DNA from: Armatimonadota bacterium
Lineage (GTDB): Bacteria; Armatimonadota; UBA5829
Direction: 5' to 3'
Assembly (NCBI GenBank): GCA_023474015.1
Contig: JAMCYN010000049.1
Location: 97,795 to 161,794, forward strand
Length of the DNA stretch: 64,000 nucleotides
A model generated the notes under the pieces. The model was given only the letters and a program-made list of their open reading frames with translations. It did no database searches and was not told where the DNA came from. A program made the position numbers and the translations under genes. Shown one piece after another: positions 26,204 through 35,849 of this stretch (position 1 is its first letter; the number at the start of each line of letters is the position of its first letter).

Positions 26204-26825
26204 TGCGATGCGGCCCGAGTTCCAGTGGATAGTCGATATGGTGGAGCCCGGCAGCCGGGTGCTCGACCTCGGCTGCGGTGAGGGTCATCTACTCAAGGCG
26301 CTACAGACCGAAAAGCGTGCGCGGGTGCAGGGTATCGAACTCTCCGACACGGCGGTCCAGGAGTGCGTGGCGAAGGGGTTGTTCGTATATCATGGCGACC
26401 TCGACGAGGGACTCGCCGACTTCAACGACCAGTGCGTGGACTACGTCATCCTGACCAGCACCATCCAGGTCCTCCATCGGCCCGATTTCCTGATCATCGA
26501 AGCCGCCCGCGTAGGCAAGCACGCCATAATCTCGATCCCGAACTTCGGCTACTGGCGGGTCCGGATGCAGCTTACGCTCAGGGGCGAGATGCCAAGGACC
26601 AAGCGGCTGCCATTCGAATGGTACAACTCTCCCAACATCCACCTCACTACCCTGCATGACTTCAGGCGCTTCTGCCGCGAGCACGGCCTCCTGGTCGAGC
26701 GCGAGACCGACCTCGTAATAGGCGAGCACGGCTGCCGCAGGGTCCCAATGCTGCCCAACTTCTTCGCGGATTACGGGATATTTATGCTGAGTAGGATAAT
26801 GAACTCAGGAGACACGGATGGCTGA
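26193..26825 (+). CDS. metW: methionine biosynthesis protein MetW
   Basis: A 210-residue SAM-dependent methyltransferase-fold protein. The SAM loop is [12 protein letters not shown], and the MetW signature segments [11 protein letters not shown] and [13 protein letters not shown] are present. MetW is needed with MetX for homoserine acylation in several bacteria and is thought to activate it. It overlaps metX upstream and the LdhH-type gene downstream, so all are one transcript. Confidence 0.93.
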   Translation: MTSDAMRPEFQWIVDMVEPGSRVLDLGCGEGHLLKALQTEKRARVQGIELSDTAVQECVAKGLFVYHGDLDEGLADFNDQCVDYVILTSTIQVLHRPDFLIIEAARVGKHAIISIPNFGYWRVRMQLTLRGEMPRTKRLPFEWYNSPNIHLTTLHDFRRFCREHGLLVERETDLVIGEHGCRRVPMLPNFFADYGIFMLSRIMNSGDTDG

Positions 26826-28971
26826 AAGTAGATCTCACAGGAAACAAGTTCAGGCGGCGCTCAAGGACAAGCAGCTTCAGACGGCGTTGAACCGCGCCGT
26901 CGATGCATACAGCAAAGCCCGCGCCAATGTTATGAAGGACTTCGACCTGGTCGGCGCGCAGGATAAAGTTCGGGCGATCAAGGAGCAATCCGTCGCCAAC
27001 CTCGACGAGCTCTTCGCGAAGTTCAAGGAAGAGGCGGAGAAGGTCAGCGCGGTCGTTCACGAGGCGAAAGACGGCGATGAGGTCGCGGAGATCGTGCTGG
27101 GGCTGGCGCGGGAGCGGGGCGTTAAGTCGATAGTCAAGTCCAAGTCGATGCTCACGGAAGAGATCGAGCTGAACCCCCGACTCAAGAAGGCCGGCCTGGA
27201 CGTGGTAGAGACCGACCTGGGCGAGTGGATCATTCAACTATCCGGCGAAAAGCCTTCTCACTTCACCCAGCCCGCCGTTCACAAAACCCGCCAGCAGGTC
27301 GCCGAACTGTTCTCCAAGGAGACAGGCGAGAAAATCGAGGCCGACATCCCCACGCTGGTCGAGGTTGCCCGAAAGCGGCTGCGGCAGGCATTTATCGACG
27401 CCGACATGGGCATTACGGGGGCGAATATTGCCATAGCCGAGACGGGCGGGATCGTGCTGGTCACGAATGAGGGGAATGGTCGGCTGGTGAGTACGCTGCC
27501 TCCGATCCACGTGGCAATTGTCGGCTATGAGAAGCTGGTCCCGACGATGGAGGACGCGACCGCCATCCTCCAGGTGCTCTCCAAGAGCGGCACCGGGCAG
27601 AAGCAGACGGCGTATGTGTCGTTCATCACCGGCCCCAGCCGCACTACCGACATAGAAAAAGTCCTCACCCTCGGCGTTCACGGACCGAAGGAAGTTCATA
27701 TTATATTTGTCGACTCCGGGCGCAAGGCGATGGCCGCGGATGAGCAATGCAGGGAGGGTCTGTATTGCATCAAGTGCGGCGCGTGCCTGAATATGTGTCC
27801 GGCCTATCGCTCGGTCGGCGGCCACGCGTATGGCAATGCGTATATGGGCGGCATCGGCGCGGTTGTCACGGCGTTCCATCATAATCTGGACGCCACCGAG
27901 GACACCCTGGGCATGTGCACCGGCTGCGGGTATTGCACGACCGTCTGCCCCTCGAAGATCGACACTCCGGGAATTATCCTTGAACTCAGGAAGCGGCTGG
28001 TGGAAAAGCACGGGATCCCCCTGGCGGGGAAGGTCTCGCTGGCGGCGCTCAGAAACCCGAGATTCTTCCAGAGGATGATTAGGGCCGCGCGCGCGTTCCA
28101 AAAGCCGTTCGTCGGCGGCAATGGGCTTGTAAAGGACTTCCCGATGTCGATGCTCGTCGGGAACTCGAAGAAGTACCCGGGAATCGCCCCATCTTTTCTT
28201 CGCGAAAGGCTGCCCGAGAGCTCTTCGCAAGCTGGCGCAATGACTGTCAGCCTGTTCGCCGGGTGCATGATCGATTTTGTCTATCCCGAGATCGGGGAGG
28301 CCATGTGGAAGGTCATCACGCAGAGCGGCGGGCGCGCGATCTTCCCGCAGGGTCAATCCTGCTGCGGCGCTCCGGCGCTCTATATGGGGGACCATCATAC
28401 CGCCTGCAGGCTCGCCATGGACAATATCGCCGCGATGGAGGAGGGCTCGCCGGATTACATAGTCACCGGCTGCCCCACCTGCGCGGTTGTGCTCAAGGAG
28501 CATTTCATGAAGCTCCTGGAGGGCAGTGAGTGGGCCGACAGAGCCGCTGCGCAGGCGTCGAAAGTGATGGACTTCTCACAGTTCGCGTCCGACGTGCTCG
28601 ATATCAAGTTCGAACGCCGGGCCGACGGCACGGTCACATATCACGACCCATGCCACCAGGTGCGCGGTTTGAAAACATCGGGCTGCGCGCGGAAGCTGAT
28701 CGCCGAATCCGGCGCGGAACTGGTGGAGATGTATGAGTCCGACCAATGCTGCGGGTTTGCTGGAAGTTACTCGATCAAGCAGGAAGGCATCTCCGGCGCG
28801 ATCCTTGACCGAAAGCTCAAACACATCAACGAAACCGGCGCGGGCAAGGTGCTCACCGACTGCCCCGGCTGCATAATGCAGATTCGCGGCGGGCTGCTGA
28901 AGCGCGGGAGCGAGACGCAGGTGAGACATACGGCGGAGCTGTTGGCGGAGTTGCTGGGAGACCCTGAATGA
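26818..28971 (+). CDS. LUD-domain and Fe-S protein, LdhH-type lactate dehydrogenase subunit
   Basis: A 717-residue cytoplasmic redox protein. An N-terminal LUD domain (about residues 60-300) is followed by two [4Fe-4S] clusters (CIKCGACLNMCP and CTGCGYCTTVCP) and two CCG domains (SCCGAP with TGCPTC; QCCGFAGSY with DCPGC). This is the layout of the large subunit of quinone-linked L-lactate dehydrogenase (LdhH), a relative of LutB. The small LUD partner LdhG, usually next door, is absent here. Electrons would pass to menaquinone, whose synthesis genes lie downstream. It overlaps metW by eight bases. Confidence 0.82.
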   Translation: MAESRSHRKQVQAALKDKQLQTALNRAVDAYSKARANVMKDFDLVGAQDKVRAIKEQSVANLDELFAKFKEEAEKVSAVVHEAKDGDEVAEIVLGLARERGVKSIVKSKSMLTEEIELNPRLKKAGLDVVETDLGEWIIQLSGEKPSHFTQPAVHKTRQQVAELFSKETGEKIEADIPTLVEVARKRLRQAFIDADMGITGANIAIAETGGIVLVTNEGNGRLVSTLPPIHVAIVGYEKLVPTMEDATAILQVLSKSGTGQKQTAYVSFITGPSRTTDIEKVLTLGVHGPKEVHIIFVDSGRKAMAADEQCREGLYCIKCGACLNMCPAYRSVGGHAYGNAYMGGIGAVVTAFHHNLDATEDTLGMCTGCGYCTTVCPSKIDTPGIILELRKRLVEKHGIPLAGKVSLAALRNPRFFQRMIRAARAFQKPFVGGNGLVKDFPMSMLVGNSKKYPGIAPSFLRERLPESSSQAGAMTVSLFAGCMIDFVYPEIGEAMWKVITQSGGRAIFPQGQSCCGAPALYMGDHHTACRLAMDNIAAMEEGSPDYIVTGCPTCAVVLKEHFMKLLEGSEWADRAAAQASKVMDFSQFASDVLDIKFERRADGTVTYHDPCHQVRGLKTSGCARKLIAESGAELVEMYESDQCCGFAGSYSIKQEGISGAILDRKLKHINETGAGKVLTDCPGCIMQIRGGLLKRGSETQVRHTAELLAELLGDPE

Positions 28972-28989
28972 AGCCCCGCAGGAGGAGTT

Positions 28990-29817
28990 TTGGATAAGCA
29001 CGCTTTAGGCGGAAGACCGGTTTGGCCAGCAGTTCCTGACTGTCCCGCAGATCTCTTTGTTGGCACCGCCGAATACTACGCCAAATACCGGCTGCCGTAT
29101 CCGCAAGAGCTTATTGACGACTTGCGGATGCGGGCTGAGATCACGGGAAATGGTCGCCTGCTCGATCTGGGCTGCGGTACCGGTGAAGTGGCACTCGCTA
29201 TGCATACATTCTTCAGCGAGGTATGGGCTGTTGACCAGGAGCCTGAGATGATTGAAGTCGGGCGGCGTAAAGCTGAGCAGTGTGGAGCCGCGAATGTGGT
29301 CTGGATGATCGGTCGCGCCGAAGATGTTGAAGTCCCGCCCAACTCGTTTGAGATGATTACCATGGGGTCATCGTTCCATAGGTTTGATCGGCGACTAATA
29401 GCCGAGCGAGCTTGGCAGTGGCTTCCGTCGGGACATTGTATGGTGGCGATGGGCAATAATGTTGCTTGGAATGGTAAAAGGGAGTGGCAACGTATCACTG
29501 CAGGCATCATTTCCAGATGGCTCGATAACCCTGAGGACGGTTCAGAACCTGTGCGCCATATCTGGCATGAAGAAGTATTGGAAGATGTTGGATTTCAGGT
29601 TGAAGTCCATCGTTTCCCGACTCCATACGTCTGGACTATTGACGCGTTCATAGGGTTTGTCTATTCCACGTCGCGAGCCTCTAAGAGAGCTTTGGGAGAC
29701 AGGTGCGATGAGTTCGAAGCGGACATGAGAAATGCCCTGCTTGGCTATGATCCGAGTGGCCTGTATCCGGAGACAGTTGATTTCTACTACGTCTTAGCTA
29801 GACGGCCGAAAGCATAG
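28990..29817 (+). CDS. class I SAM-dependent methyltransferase
   Basis: A 275-residue soluble methyltransferase. The SAM-binding motif is LLDLGCGTGEVA, followed by an acidic loop AVDQEPEMIEVG and a later ITMGSSFHRFD segment. Substrate unknown. TTG 28990 follows AGGAGG closely. Third codon positions look more AT-rich than in the genes on either side, which may mean recent acquisition. It sits between the ldhH-type gene and ubiD on the same strand. Confidence 0.82.
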   Translation: MDKHALGGRPVWPAVPDCPADLFVGTAEYYAKYRLPYPQELIDDLRMRAEITGNGRLLDLGCGTGEVALAMHTFFSEVWAVDQEPEMIEVGRRKAEQCGAANVVWMIGRAEDVEVPPNSFEMITMGSSFHRFDRRLIAERAWQWLPSGHCMVAMGNNVAWNGKREWQRITAGIISRWLDNPEDGSEPVRHIWHEEVLEDVGFQVEVHRFPTPYVWTIDAFIGFVYSTSRASKRALGDRCDEFEADMRNALLGYDPSGLYPETVDFYYVLARRPKA

Positions 29818-29831
29818 GGTAATCGTACAAC

Positions 29832-31280
29832 ATGGCCTATACTGACCTTCAATATTTCATATCGCGCCTCGAATCCCAGCGCCAGCTCGTGCGCGTCAAG
29901 CATCCTGTAAGCGCGAACTTGGAGATTACGGAGATCGCCGACCGCGTGGTGAAGTCCGGCGGGCCTGCGCTCATCTTCGCGAACGTGGATGGCAAGGGTG
30001 TCCCCGTGCTGATCAATCACTATGGCAGCATGCGGCGCATGGCCATGGCGCTGGGCGTTGAGCGGCTGGAAGAGATCGGCGAGCAGATCGAGTCGCTGAT
30101 TATGTCCGAAGCGCCGGGGAGCTTCCTTGAGAAGCTGATGATGCTGCCGAAGCTCGCAAAGCTGGCTTCGGCGTTTCCCAAGACCGTCAAGAGCGCGCCG
30201 TGCCAGGAAGTAGTTAAGACCGGCATTGACGCCACGCTTGATTTCCTGCCCATTCTGACCTGCTGGCCGGGGGACGGGGGGCCGTTCATCACGCTTCCGA
30301 TGGTCTTCACGAAGGACCCCGAAACCGGCAAGCGCAACGTCGGCATGTATCGCATGCACGTCTATGATTCGCGCACTACCGGCATGCACTGGCACGTTCA
30401 TAAAGTCGGCGCGCGGCATTATGCTGAGTATGAGAGGCGCAATCAGCGCATGGAGGTGGCGGTTGCCCTTGGCGGCGATCCCGCGATCACTTATGCAGCC
30501 ACCGCGCCGCTGCCGGAGGACTTCGACGAGATGATCTTCGCCGGATTCCTACGCAAAGCTCCCGTGGATATGGTGCAGTGCAAGACGGTCGATCTGCAAG
30601 TCCCGGCGGCTTCGGAGATCGTGCTGGAGGGCTACGTCGACCCCAAGGAGCGCCGCGTCGAGGGGCCGTTCGGCGATCACACCGGCTACTACTCGCCCGC
30701 GGAGGAGTATCCCGTGTTCCACTTGACCTGCGTGACACATCGCAAGAACCCCATCTACCCGGCGACCATAGTCGGCAAGCCCCCGATGGAAGACTGCTAT
30801 ATGGGCAAGGCGACCGAGCGCATATTCCTACCGCTCGTCAAGTCGCAGTTGCCCGAGTTAGTTGACATGAACCTGCCGGTCGAGGGGATATTTCACAATA
30901 TGGCCTTCGTCTCAATCAGGAAACGCTACCCGATGCAGGCGCGGAAGGTCGTGCACGCGCTGTGGGGACTGGGGCAGATGATGTTCACCAAGATCATCGC
31001 GGTCTTTGATGAGGATGTGGACGTTCAGAACACGAGCGAGGTCCTGTGGCGGCTGGGCGCGAACATCGACCCCCGCCGCGATGTTTTCTTTTCCGAAGGC
31101 CCGGTCGACGCGCTCGACCATGCCGCACCGCAGGGTTTGTTTGGGTCGAAGATGGGTATCGACGCCACGAAGAAGATTGAGGGCGAGGGCCACTTCCGCG
31201 AGTGGCCCGATGATATCGTGATGAGCCCCGAGGTCACGGCGAAAATCGACAAGATTTGGGAGGAGCTGGGAATTGGGTAG
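29832..31280 (+). CDS. UbiD-family decarboxylase (menaquinone type)
   Basis: A 482-residue prenylated-FMN-dependent decarboxylase. Family motifs include TGMHWHVHKVGARH and the active-site stretch EGPFGDHTGYYSP. It opens a compact cluster (ubiX, ubiA, mqnE, mqnA, mqnC) and overlaps ubiX by eight bases. In futalosine-type menaquinone synthesis a UbiD-like enzyme removes the carboxyl group of the dihydroxynaphthoate intermediate. Placement with the mqn genes makes this role likely. Confidence 0.92.
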   Translation: MAYTDLQYFISRLESQRQLVRVKHPVSANLEITEIADRVVKSGGPALIFANVDGKGVPVLINHYGSMRRMAMALGVERLEEIGEQIESLIMSEAPGSFLEKLMMLPKLAKLASAFPKTVKSAPCQEVVKTGIDATLDFLPILTCWPGDGGPFITLPMVFTKDPETGKRNVGMYRMHVYDSRTTGMHWHVHKVGARHYAEYERRNQRMEVAVALGGDPAITYAATAPLPEDFDEMIFAGFLRKAPVDMVQCKTVDLQVPAASEIVLEGYVDPKERRVEGPFGDHTGYYSPAEEYPVFHLTCVTHRKNPIYPATIVGKPPMEDCYMGKATERIFLPLVKSQLPELVDMNLPVEGIFHNMAFVSIRKRYPMQARKVVHALWGLGQMMFTKIIAVFDEDVDVQNTSEVLWRLGANIDPRRDVFFSEGPVDALDHAAPQGLFGSKMGIDATKKIEGEGHFREWPDDIVMSPEVTAKIDKIWEELGIG

Positions 31281-31854
31281 ACCGAAACGCATAATGGTTG
31301 CACTCTCCGGCGCGAGTGGGGCCGTATACGCCCGCAGGCTCGTGCACGTGTTGTCGTCGATCTATGAAACGATCTACCTCACTGCATCCGACAACGCCCT
31401 GGGCATACTCCGGGACGAACTCGGCCTGGAGAGCCTGGCGGCGATCATACCCGAGGGCAGAACTGATCGATTTCAGGTGCTGGATTCCAATAATCTCTCC
31501 GCGCCTCCGGCAAGCGGGTCGCACGATTACGACGGCATGGTCGTGATCCCGTGCTCGATGGGCGTCGTCGGGCGAATCGCCTCGGGGGTCTCGAACGATC
31601 TCACAACGCGCGCTGCCGATGTTTGTCTAAAAGAACGCCGTAAACTTATACTGGTCGCCCGAGAGACGCCGTTGAGCCTGATTCATCTGCGAAATCTGAC
31701 TTCACTCGCCGAGGCCGGCGCGACGATTTTGCCGGCGGCCCCCGCGTTCTACGGCAAGCCGAAATCAATTGAAGAACTGGTGGACTTCGTGGTTGATCGC
31801 GTACTGCGCACGCTCGGCGTGGACATTCGCCTGATCGAAGGATGGGGCGAGTGA
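31273..31854 (+). CDS. ubiX: flavin prenyltransferase UbiX
   Basis: A 193-residue flavoprotein that builds the prenylated FMN cofactor for the UbiD enzyme encoded just before it. The N-terminal signature IMVALSGASGAVYARRL and the CSMG and RETPLSLIHLRN segments are typical. TTG 31273 has AGGAG upstream and overlaps ubiD; ATG 31294 is an alternative that removes seven residues. Confidence 0.92.
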   Translation: MGRPKRIMVALSGASGAVYARRLVHVLSSIYETIYLTASDNALGILRDELGLESLAAIIPEGRTDRFQVLDSNNLSAPPASGSHDYDGMVVIPCSMGVVGRIASGVSNDLTTRAADVCLKERRKLILVARETPLSLIHLRNLTSLAEAGATILPAAPAFYGKPKSIEELVDFVVDRVLRTLGVDIRLIEGWGE

Positions 31855-32756
31855 AGGGAGATTTTGGATTTGGGATTGCGGATTGCGGATTGAAGGGAAC
31901 CTCTCCGATTCGCAGGTTGCTAGTCATCTTGGAGATGATCAAGTTCGAGCACACGATTTTCGCGATGCCATTTGCGATGTCGGCCATGCTTGTGGCGGCG
32001 AATGGGCTGCCATCATGGCGGGTGATTGGGTGGATTGTCGTTGCAATGGTCGGGGCGCGAAGCGCGGCGATGGCGTTTAATCGGATTGCCGATGCACGTA
32101 TCGACGCGCTGAACCCCAGAACCGCGTCCCGCGCGCTTCCCAGGAGGCTTATCTCGTACTCGGCGGCGTGGGTATTCACGCTGCTTTCGTCGGGGCTGCT
32201 CGTGCTTGCCGCGTACGAGCTTAACCCGCTTGCGTGGATGTTGTCACCTGTCGCGCTGGCCGCCGTGCTGGGGTATTCGTATATGAAGCGGTTCACGAGC
32301 CTTTCGCACCTGTGGTTGGGGCTGTGTTTGGGGATCGCGCCGGTGGGGGCGTGGATAGCGGTCACGGGCTGGATCGGTTTTCCATCGATAGCGCTGAGCG
32401 CGGCGGTGATGCTGTGGACGGCCGGGTTCGACATCATATACTCGCTCCAGGATGTCGAGTTCGACCGCAAAATGGGACTTTTCTCGCTGCCTTCGCGCAT
32501 TGGGCCAGCGGCGGCGCTGGCCGTATCGAGGCTGTTTCACGTCGCAATGATCGGCCTGCTGGTCTGGTTCGGGCTGCTGACGGGCCGGGGCACAATATAC
32601 TATGCCGGGGCCGGGTTCATCGGATTGTTCTTGATCTACGAGCAGAGCCTGGTTTCGACTAAGGATATCAGCCGGGTCAACGCGGCATTTTTCACTATGA
32701 ACGGCTGCGTGAGCCTGGCGTTTCTAGTGTTTGTCGCTGTGGATGTATTCTTATGA
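31851..32756 (+). CDS. UbiA-family prenyltransferase (MqnP-type)
   Basis: A polytopic membrane enzyme of about 300 residues with roughly eight or nine spans. The first Mg-prenyl-diphosphate motif reads NRIADARIDALNPRT and the second DVEFDRKMG. In futalosine clusters this protein attaches the polyprenyl chain to the naphthoate ring. The conserved part begins at ILEMIKFEHTIFAMPFA. The preceding 25 or so residues are encoded by a heptad repeat and are probably not part of the ancestral protein. GTG 31851 overlaps the ubiX stop as GTGA; ATG 31842 and TTG 31890 are alternatives. Confidence 0.88.
   Translation: MKGDFGFGIADCGLKGTSPIRRLLVILEMIKFEHTIFAMPFAMSAMLVAANGLPSWRVIGWIVVAMVGARSAAMAFNRIADARIDALNPRTASRALPRRLISYSAAWVFTLLSSGLLVLAAYELNPLAWMLSPVALAAVLGYSYMKRFTSLSHLWLGLCLGIAPVGAWIAVTGWIGFPSIALSAAVMLWTAGFDIIYSLQDVEFDRKMGLFSLPSRIGPAAALAVSRLFHVAMIGLLVWFGLLTGRGTIYYAGAGFIGLFLIYEQSLVSTKDISRVNAAFFTMNGCVSLAFLVFVAVDVFL
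31859..31893. repeat. GGATTGC heptad array inside the start of the ubiA-like gene (family C)
   Basis: GATTTTGGATTTGGGATTGC followed by further GGATTGC units, five in all, lying between the ubiX stop and the conserved start of the UbiA-like protein. If translated it reads Asp-Phe-Gly-Phe-Gly and so on. Confidence 0.75.
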
Positions 32757-33880
32757 TCGACCATATAATTGACTCAAGCGATGTAGGCAAGGTTCTGCGC
32801 CGCGCTCTTAACGGAGAGCGGCTTGACCTTGATGACGGCATCCGGCTGTGCGAATCCAACGACGTGCACACCATCGGCGCCGCCGCGAACGAGATTCGCA
32901 AGAAAATCAACGGCGACCGGACGTACTACGTCGTCAACCGTCACATCAACTACACCGACATCTGCAAGAACCGGTGCACATTCTGCGCTTACTCCCGGAG
33001 CGAGGGCGATGACTGCGCGTACGCCATGAGCGTCGATGAGATTGTTGCCCGCGCGCGGCAGTATTACGATGAGATCAAGTTCACCGAGCTGCACATAGTC
33101 GGCGGACTGCACCCCAGCCTGCCGTTGGACTACTACACCGGAATGCTCAGCGCGATTCGGGACGAATTTCCTGGGATGCACGTTCAGGCGTTCACGGCCG
33201 TGGAGATCGCGCATATCGCCGATATCGCAGACTTGACCGTGCGCGATACTCTGAAAGTCCTTAAGGACGCTGGCTTGGGTTCGATGCCCGGCGGTGGCGC
33301 GGAGGTGTTCGGCGAGCGGGTCCGAAGTGTTATCTGCCCGGAGAAGATGCCGGGTAAGGACTGGCTCGACGTGATGCGCCAGGCGCACGAACTCGGAATC
33401 AAGAGCAACGCGACCATGCTCTACGGGCACGTGGAAACTGCGCGCGAGCGCATCGAGCACATGATTGCCTTGCGCGAGCTGCAGGACGAGACCGGCGGAT
33501 TCATGACATTCATTCCTCTGAAGTTCCACCCGGCCAACACGCGTCTTGCGCACCTGGCGTCGAAGCCGAGCGCGATCGAGGACCTGAAGCTCTATTCGAT
33601 CAGCAGGTTGATGCTCGACAACATCCCGCATGTTAAAGTTTTTTGGATAATGTTAGGCATGAAGCTCGCGCAGGTGGCCTTGAGCTACGGCGCGGACGAT
33701 TTAGACGGCACTGTCATAGAGGAAAAGATCACCCATCGCGCGGGAGCCACGACTCCCCAGGGCCTTACTGTCGCTGATCTCATTCGGCTTATCGAGGAGA
33801 CGGGGACGGTCCCGGTCGAGCGCGACACGATTTATAACGAGGTTACTAGAGATGAAGCTGGGCTGCCTGCCCTACCTTAA
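32753..33880 (+). CDS. mqnE: aminofutalosine synthase MqnE (radical SAM)
   Basis: A 375-residue radical SAM enzyme joining 3-enolpyruvyl-benzoate to SAM-derived adenosyl to give 6-amino-6-deoxyfutalosine. The [4Fe-4S] motif is CKNRCTFC (C-x3-C-x2-C) after HINYTDI. ELHIVGGLHP and SMPGGGAEVF are family segments. It overlaps the ubiA-like gene by four bases and mqnA by 29. Having MqnE means the cell uses the aminodeoxyfutalosine branch rather than futalosine deaminase. Confidence 0.94.
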   Translation: MIDHIIDSSDVGKVLRRALNGERLDLDDGIRLCESNDVHTIGAAANEIRKKINGDRTYYVVNRHINYTDICKNRCTFCAYSRSEGDDCAYAMSVDEIVARARQYYDEIKFTELHIVGGLHPSLPLDYYTGMLSAIRDEFPGMHVQAFTAVEIAHIADIADLTVRDTLKVLKDAGLGSMPGGGAEVFGERVRSVICPEKMPGKDWLDVMRQAHELGIKSNATMLYGHVETARERIEHMIALRELQDETGGFMTFIPLKFHPANTRLAHLASKPSAIEDLKLYSISRLMLDNIPHVKVFWIMLGMKLAQVALSYGADDLDGTVIEEKITHRAGATTPQGLTVADLIRLIEETGTVPVERDTIYNEVTRDEAGLPALP

Positions 33881-34631
33881 CGTCAAACCGCTGGTCTACA
33901 CGCTTGAGCAAGGCGGACTCCCGCACGGGTGGGAACTGGTCTACGCCCCACCCTCGCGGCTTGCGGAAATGCTCGCCCGTGGGGATATCGCGGCGGCGCC
34001 CGTGTCGAGCTTCGCGACGTTTGTGAACCCCGAGCTTGCCATCTGCCCCGGCATCTGCATAGCCGCCGACGGGCCGGTGAAGAGCGTGCTGCTGCTGTCT
34101 AAGAAAAGCCTGCCAAACATAGACACAATTGCACTCGATACCAGCAGCCTGTCGGGTGCGAATATGCTGCGAATCATACTCAAGGAGTCGTATGGCTTGG
34201 AGCCTAACTATTTCAGTTTGTCCTCGGATTCGGTCGCTTCCATGCTCGATCGATGCGACGCGGCCATGGTGATCGGCGACCCGGCTATGACGTGTCCCAA
34301 GGACGGCCTTGTGGTGCTGGATATCGCTGAGGAGTGGCGGAAGCTCACGGGCCTGCCGGCGGTATTTGCTGTCTGGGCCGGTAAGGGGATCACCCCGGAG
34401 TTGGTGGACATGCTGCACGAAGCCAAGCGGCAGGGCACTTCTCAGATAGCAGAGATCGCGCGCGAGCAGGCCGCCAGGCTGAATCTGCCTTATGAGCTTT
34501 GCGAGGAGTATCTGTCGCGCGTGATGGTGTATGACTTGGGTGATCGTGAGGCCGAGGGCCTTGCAGTGTTCAAACAGAAGGCCGAGACCCACGGGCTGAT
34601 CGCAAGACGTGTGGAGGTGTCGGCTCGATGA
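33852..34631 (+). CDS. mqnA: chorismate dehydratase MqnA
   Basis: A 259-residue periplasmic-binding-protein-fold enzyme that removes water from chorismate, the first committed step of the futalosine route. The N-terminus LGCLPYLNVKPLVY and the APVSSFA segment are typical. No signal peptide is present, as expected for a cytoplasmic enzyme. It overlaps mqnE (29 bases) and mqnC (four bases, ATGA), so the three are translationally coupled. Confidence 0.94.
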   Translation: MKLGCLPYLNVKPLVYTLEQGGLPHGWELVYAPPSRLAEMLARGDIAAAPVSSFATFVNPELAICPGICIAADGPVKSVLLLSKKSLPNIDTIALDTSSLSGANMLRIILKESYGLEPNYFSLSSDSVASMLDRCDAAMVIGDPAMTCPKDGLVVLDIAEEWRKLTGLPAVFAVWAGKGITPELVDMLHEAKRQGTSQIAEIAREQAARLNLPYELCEEYLSRVMVYDLGDREAEGLAVFKQKAETHGLIARRVEVSAR

Positions 34632-35689
34632 GCATACTCGATGGCATCGTGGAAGGGCGCCGTATCAGCCAGGAAGAAGCGCTTTCCCTCTTTGAGCAAT
34701 CGCTGCCGGAGCTGGCCTGGGCCGCGCACCGCGTCTGCGAGTCAAAACACCCGGGCGGGGTGCGGACCTACGTGATCGACCGGAACATTAACTACACCAA
34801 CATCTGCACTTCGGGATGCAAGTTCTGCGCATTCTACAGATCGCCGGGCCACCCGGAGGGCTACGTGCTCACGAATGAGCAGATCATGGAGAAGATCCGC
34901 GAAGCCGCCGAGTTAGGCGCGACTCAGATACTCATGCAGGGCGGCCTGCATCCCGATCTTCGCATCGACTATTTCGAGACAGTCTTTCGCGAGATCAAAC
35001 GTGACTTCGACATGCAGGTCCATTCACTCTCGGCGCCAGAGATAGTACATATCGCAAAGACCTCAGGGCTGACGATAGAGGACACCCTACGGCGGCTGAA
35101 GGATGCGGGGCTGGATTCACTTCCAGGCGGGGGAGCTGAAATACTGTCGGATGGTGTCCGTAGCCGTCTCAGCCCCGGGAAGTGCTCGGCGGAGGACTGG
35201 TTGGCGGTCGTGCGGGCCGCCGCGAGCCTGGGAATGCGCGCGACATCCACCATGGTCTTCGGCATGGGCGAATCGCTTGCCGACCGCGCGGCGCACCTGA
35301 CCCGAATCAGGACTTTGCAGGACGAGACCGGCGTATTCACGGCGTTTATCCCATGGACATTCCAGCCGGGGAACACGGACCTTGGAGGGGAGGCTGCGGG
35401 CGCGCACGACTACCTGCGCACTCTTGCTATCTCCCGCCTTTATCTCGATAATATTGACAACATCCAGGCCTCGTGGGTGACCCAGGGCGGCGAGATCGCG
35501 CAGCTTGCCCTGCGCTCGGGCGCGAACGATATCGGGAGTACAATGATCGAAGAAAATGTGGTCGCCGCGACCGGGGTGGCGCATCGGATGACCGAACCGG
35601 ACCTGATTCGCCTAATCCATGACGCCGGATTCGATGCGGCCCAGCGGACGACGTTTTATGACATCAGAAGGCTGCATCCAAAAATCTGA
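34628..35689 (+). CDS. mqnC: cyclic dehypoxanthinyl futalosine synthase MqnC (radical SAM)
   Basis: A 353-residue radical SAM enzyme that cyclises dehypoxanthinyl futalosine. The cluster motif is CTSGCKFC after INYTNI. LMQGGLHPDL and SLPGGGAEIL are family segments shared with MqnE, its paralogue here. It is the last gene of the mqn cluster on this strand. The hydrolase step between MqnE and MqnC (MqnB or MTAN) is not encoded inside the cluster. Confidence 0.94.
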   Translation: MSILDGIVEGRRISQEEALSLFEQSLPELAWAAHRVCESKHPGGVRTYVIDRNINYTNICTSGCKFCAFYRSPGHPEGYVLTNEQIMEKIREAAELGATQILMQGGLHPDLRIDYFETVFREIKRDFDMQVHSLSAPEIVHIAKTSGLTIEDTLRRLKDAGLDSLPGGGAEILSDGVRSRLSPGKCSAEDWLAVVRAAASLGMRATSTMVFGMGESLADRAAHLTRIRTLQDETGVFTAFIPWTFQPGNTDLGGEAAGAHDYLRTLAISRLYLDNIDNIQASWVTQGGEIAQLALRSGANDIGSTMIEENVVAATGVAHRMTEPDLIRLIHDAGFDAAQRTTFYDIRRLHPKI

Positions 35690-35712
35690 GGGAAGGGAAT
35701 TTCATCACAAAA

Positions 35713-35849
35713 ACGCGAAAGGGCGAAAGCACGAAAGGGGAAGGGAGGGATTTGGAAATCCCCGGATTGGCTCTTTCCGGCCCGGATTCGGAAATCCGGA
35801 CGAACGTACGCGGTCCCTTCTGTTCCCTGTTCCCTACTCCCTGTTCCCT
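35713..35849. repeat. composite repeat: heptad array, core, heptad array (copy 1)
   Basis: A degenerate CGAAAGG-type array (35713-35739) is followed by GGGAGGGATTTGGAAATCC and a palindromic stretch, then CGAACGTACGCGGTCC, then TTCTG and four GTTCCCT/ACTCCCT units (35817-35849). The same order of parts recurs at 62562-62670. The right-hand array encodes the last four residues and TAG stop of the PEP-CTERM gene on the minus strand. Confidence 0.75.

Noticed and set aside
27238..28503. 421-codon minus-strand frame inside the LdhH-type gene
   Set aside because: High-GC shadow frame; the plus strand has intact Fe-S motifs.
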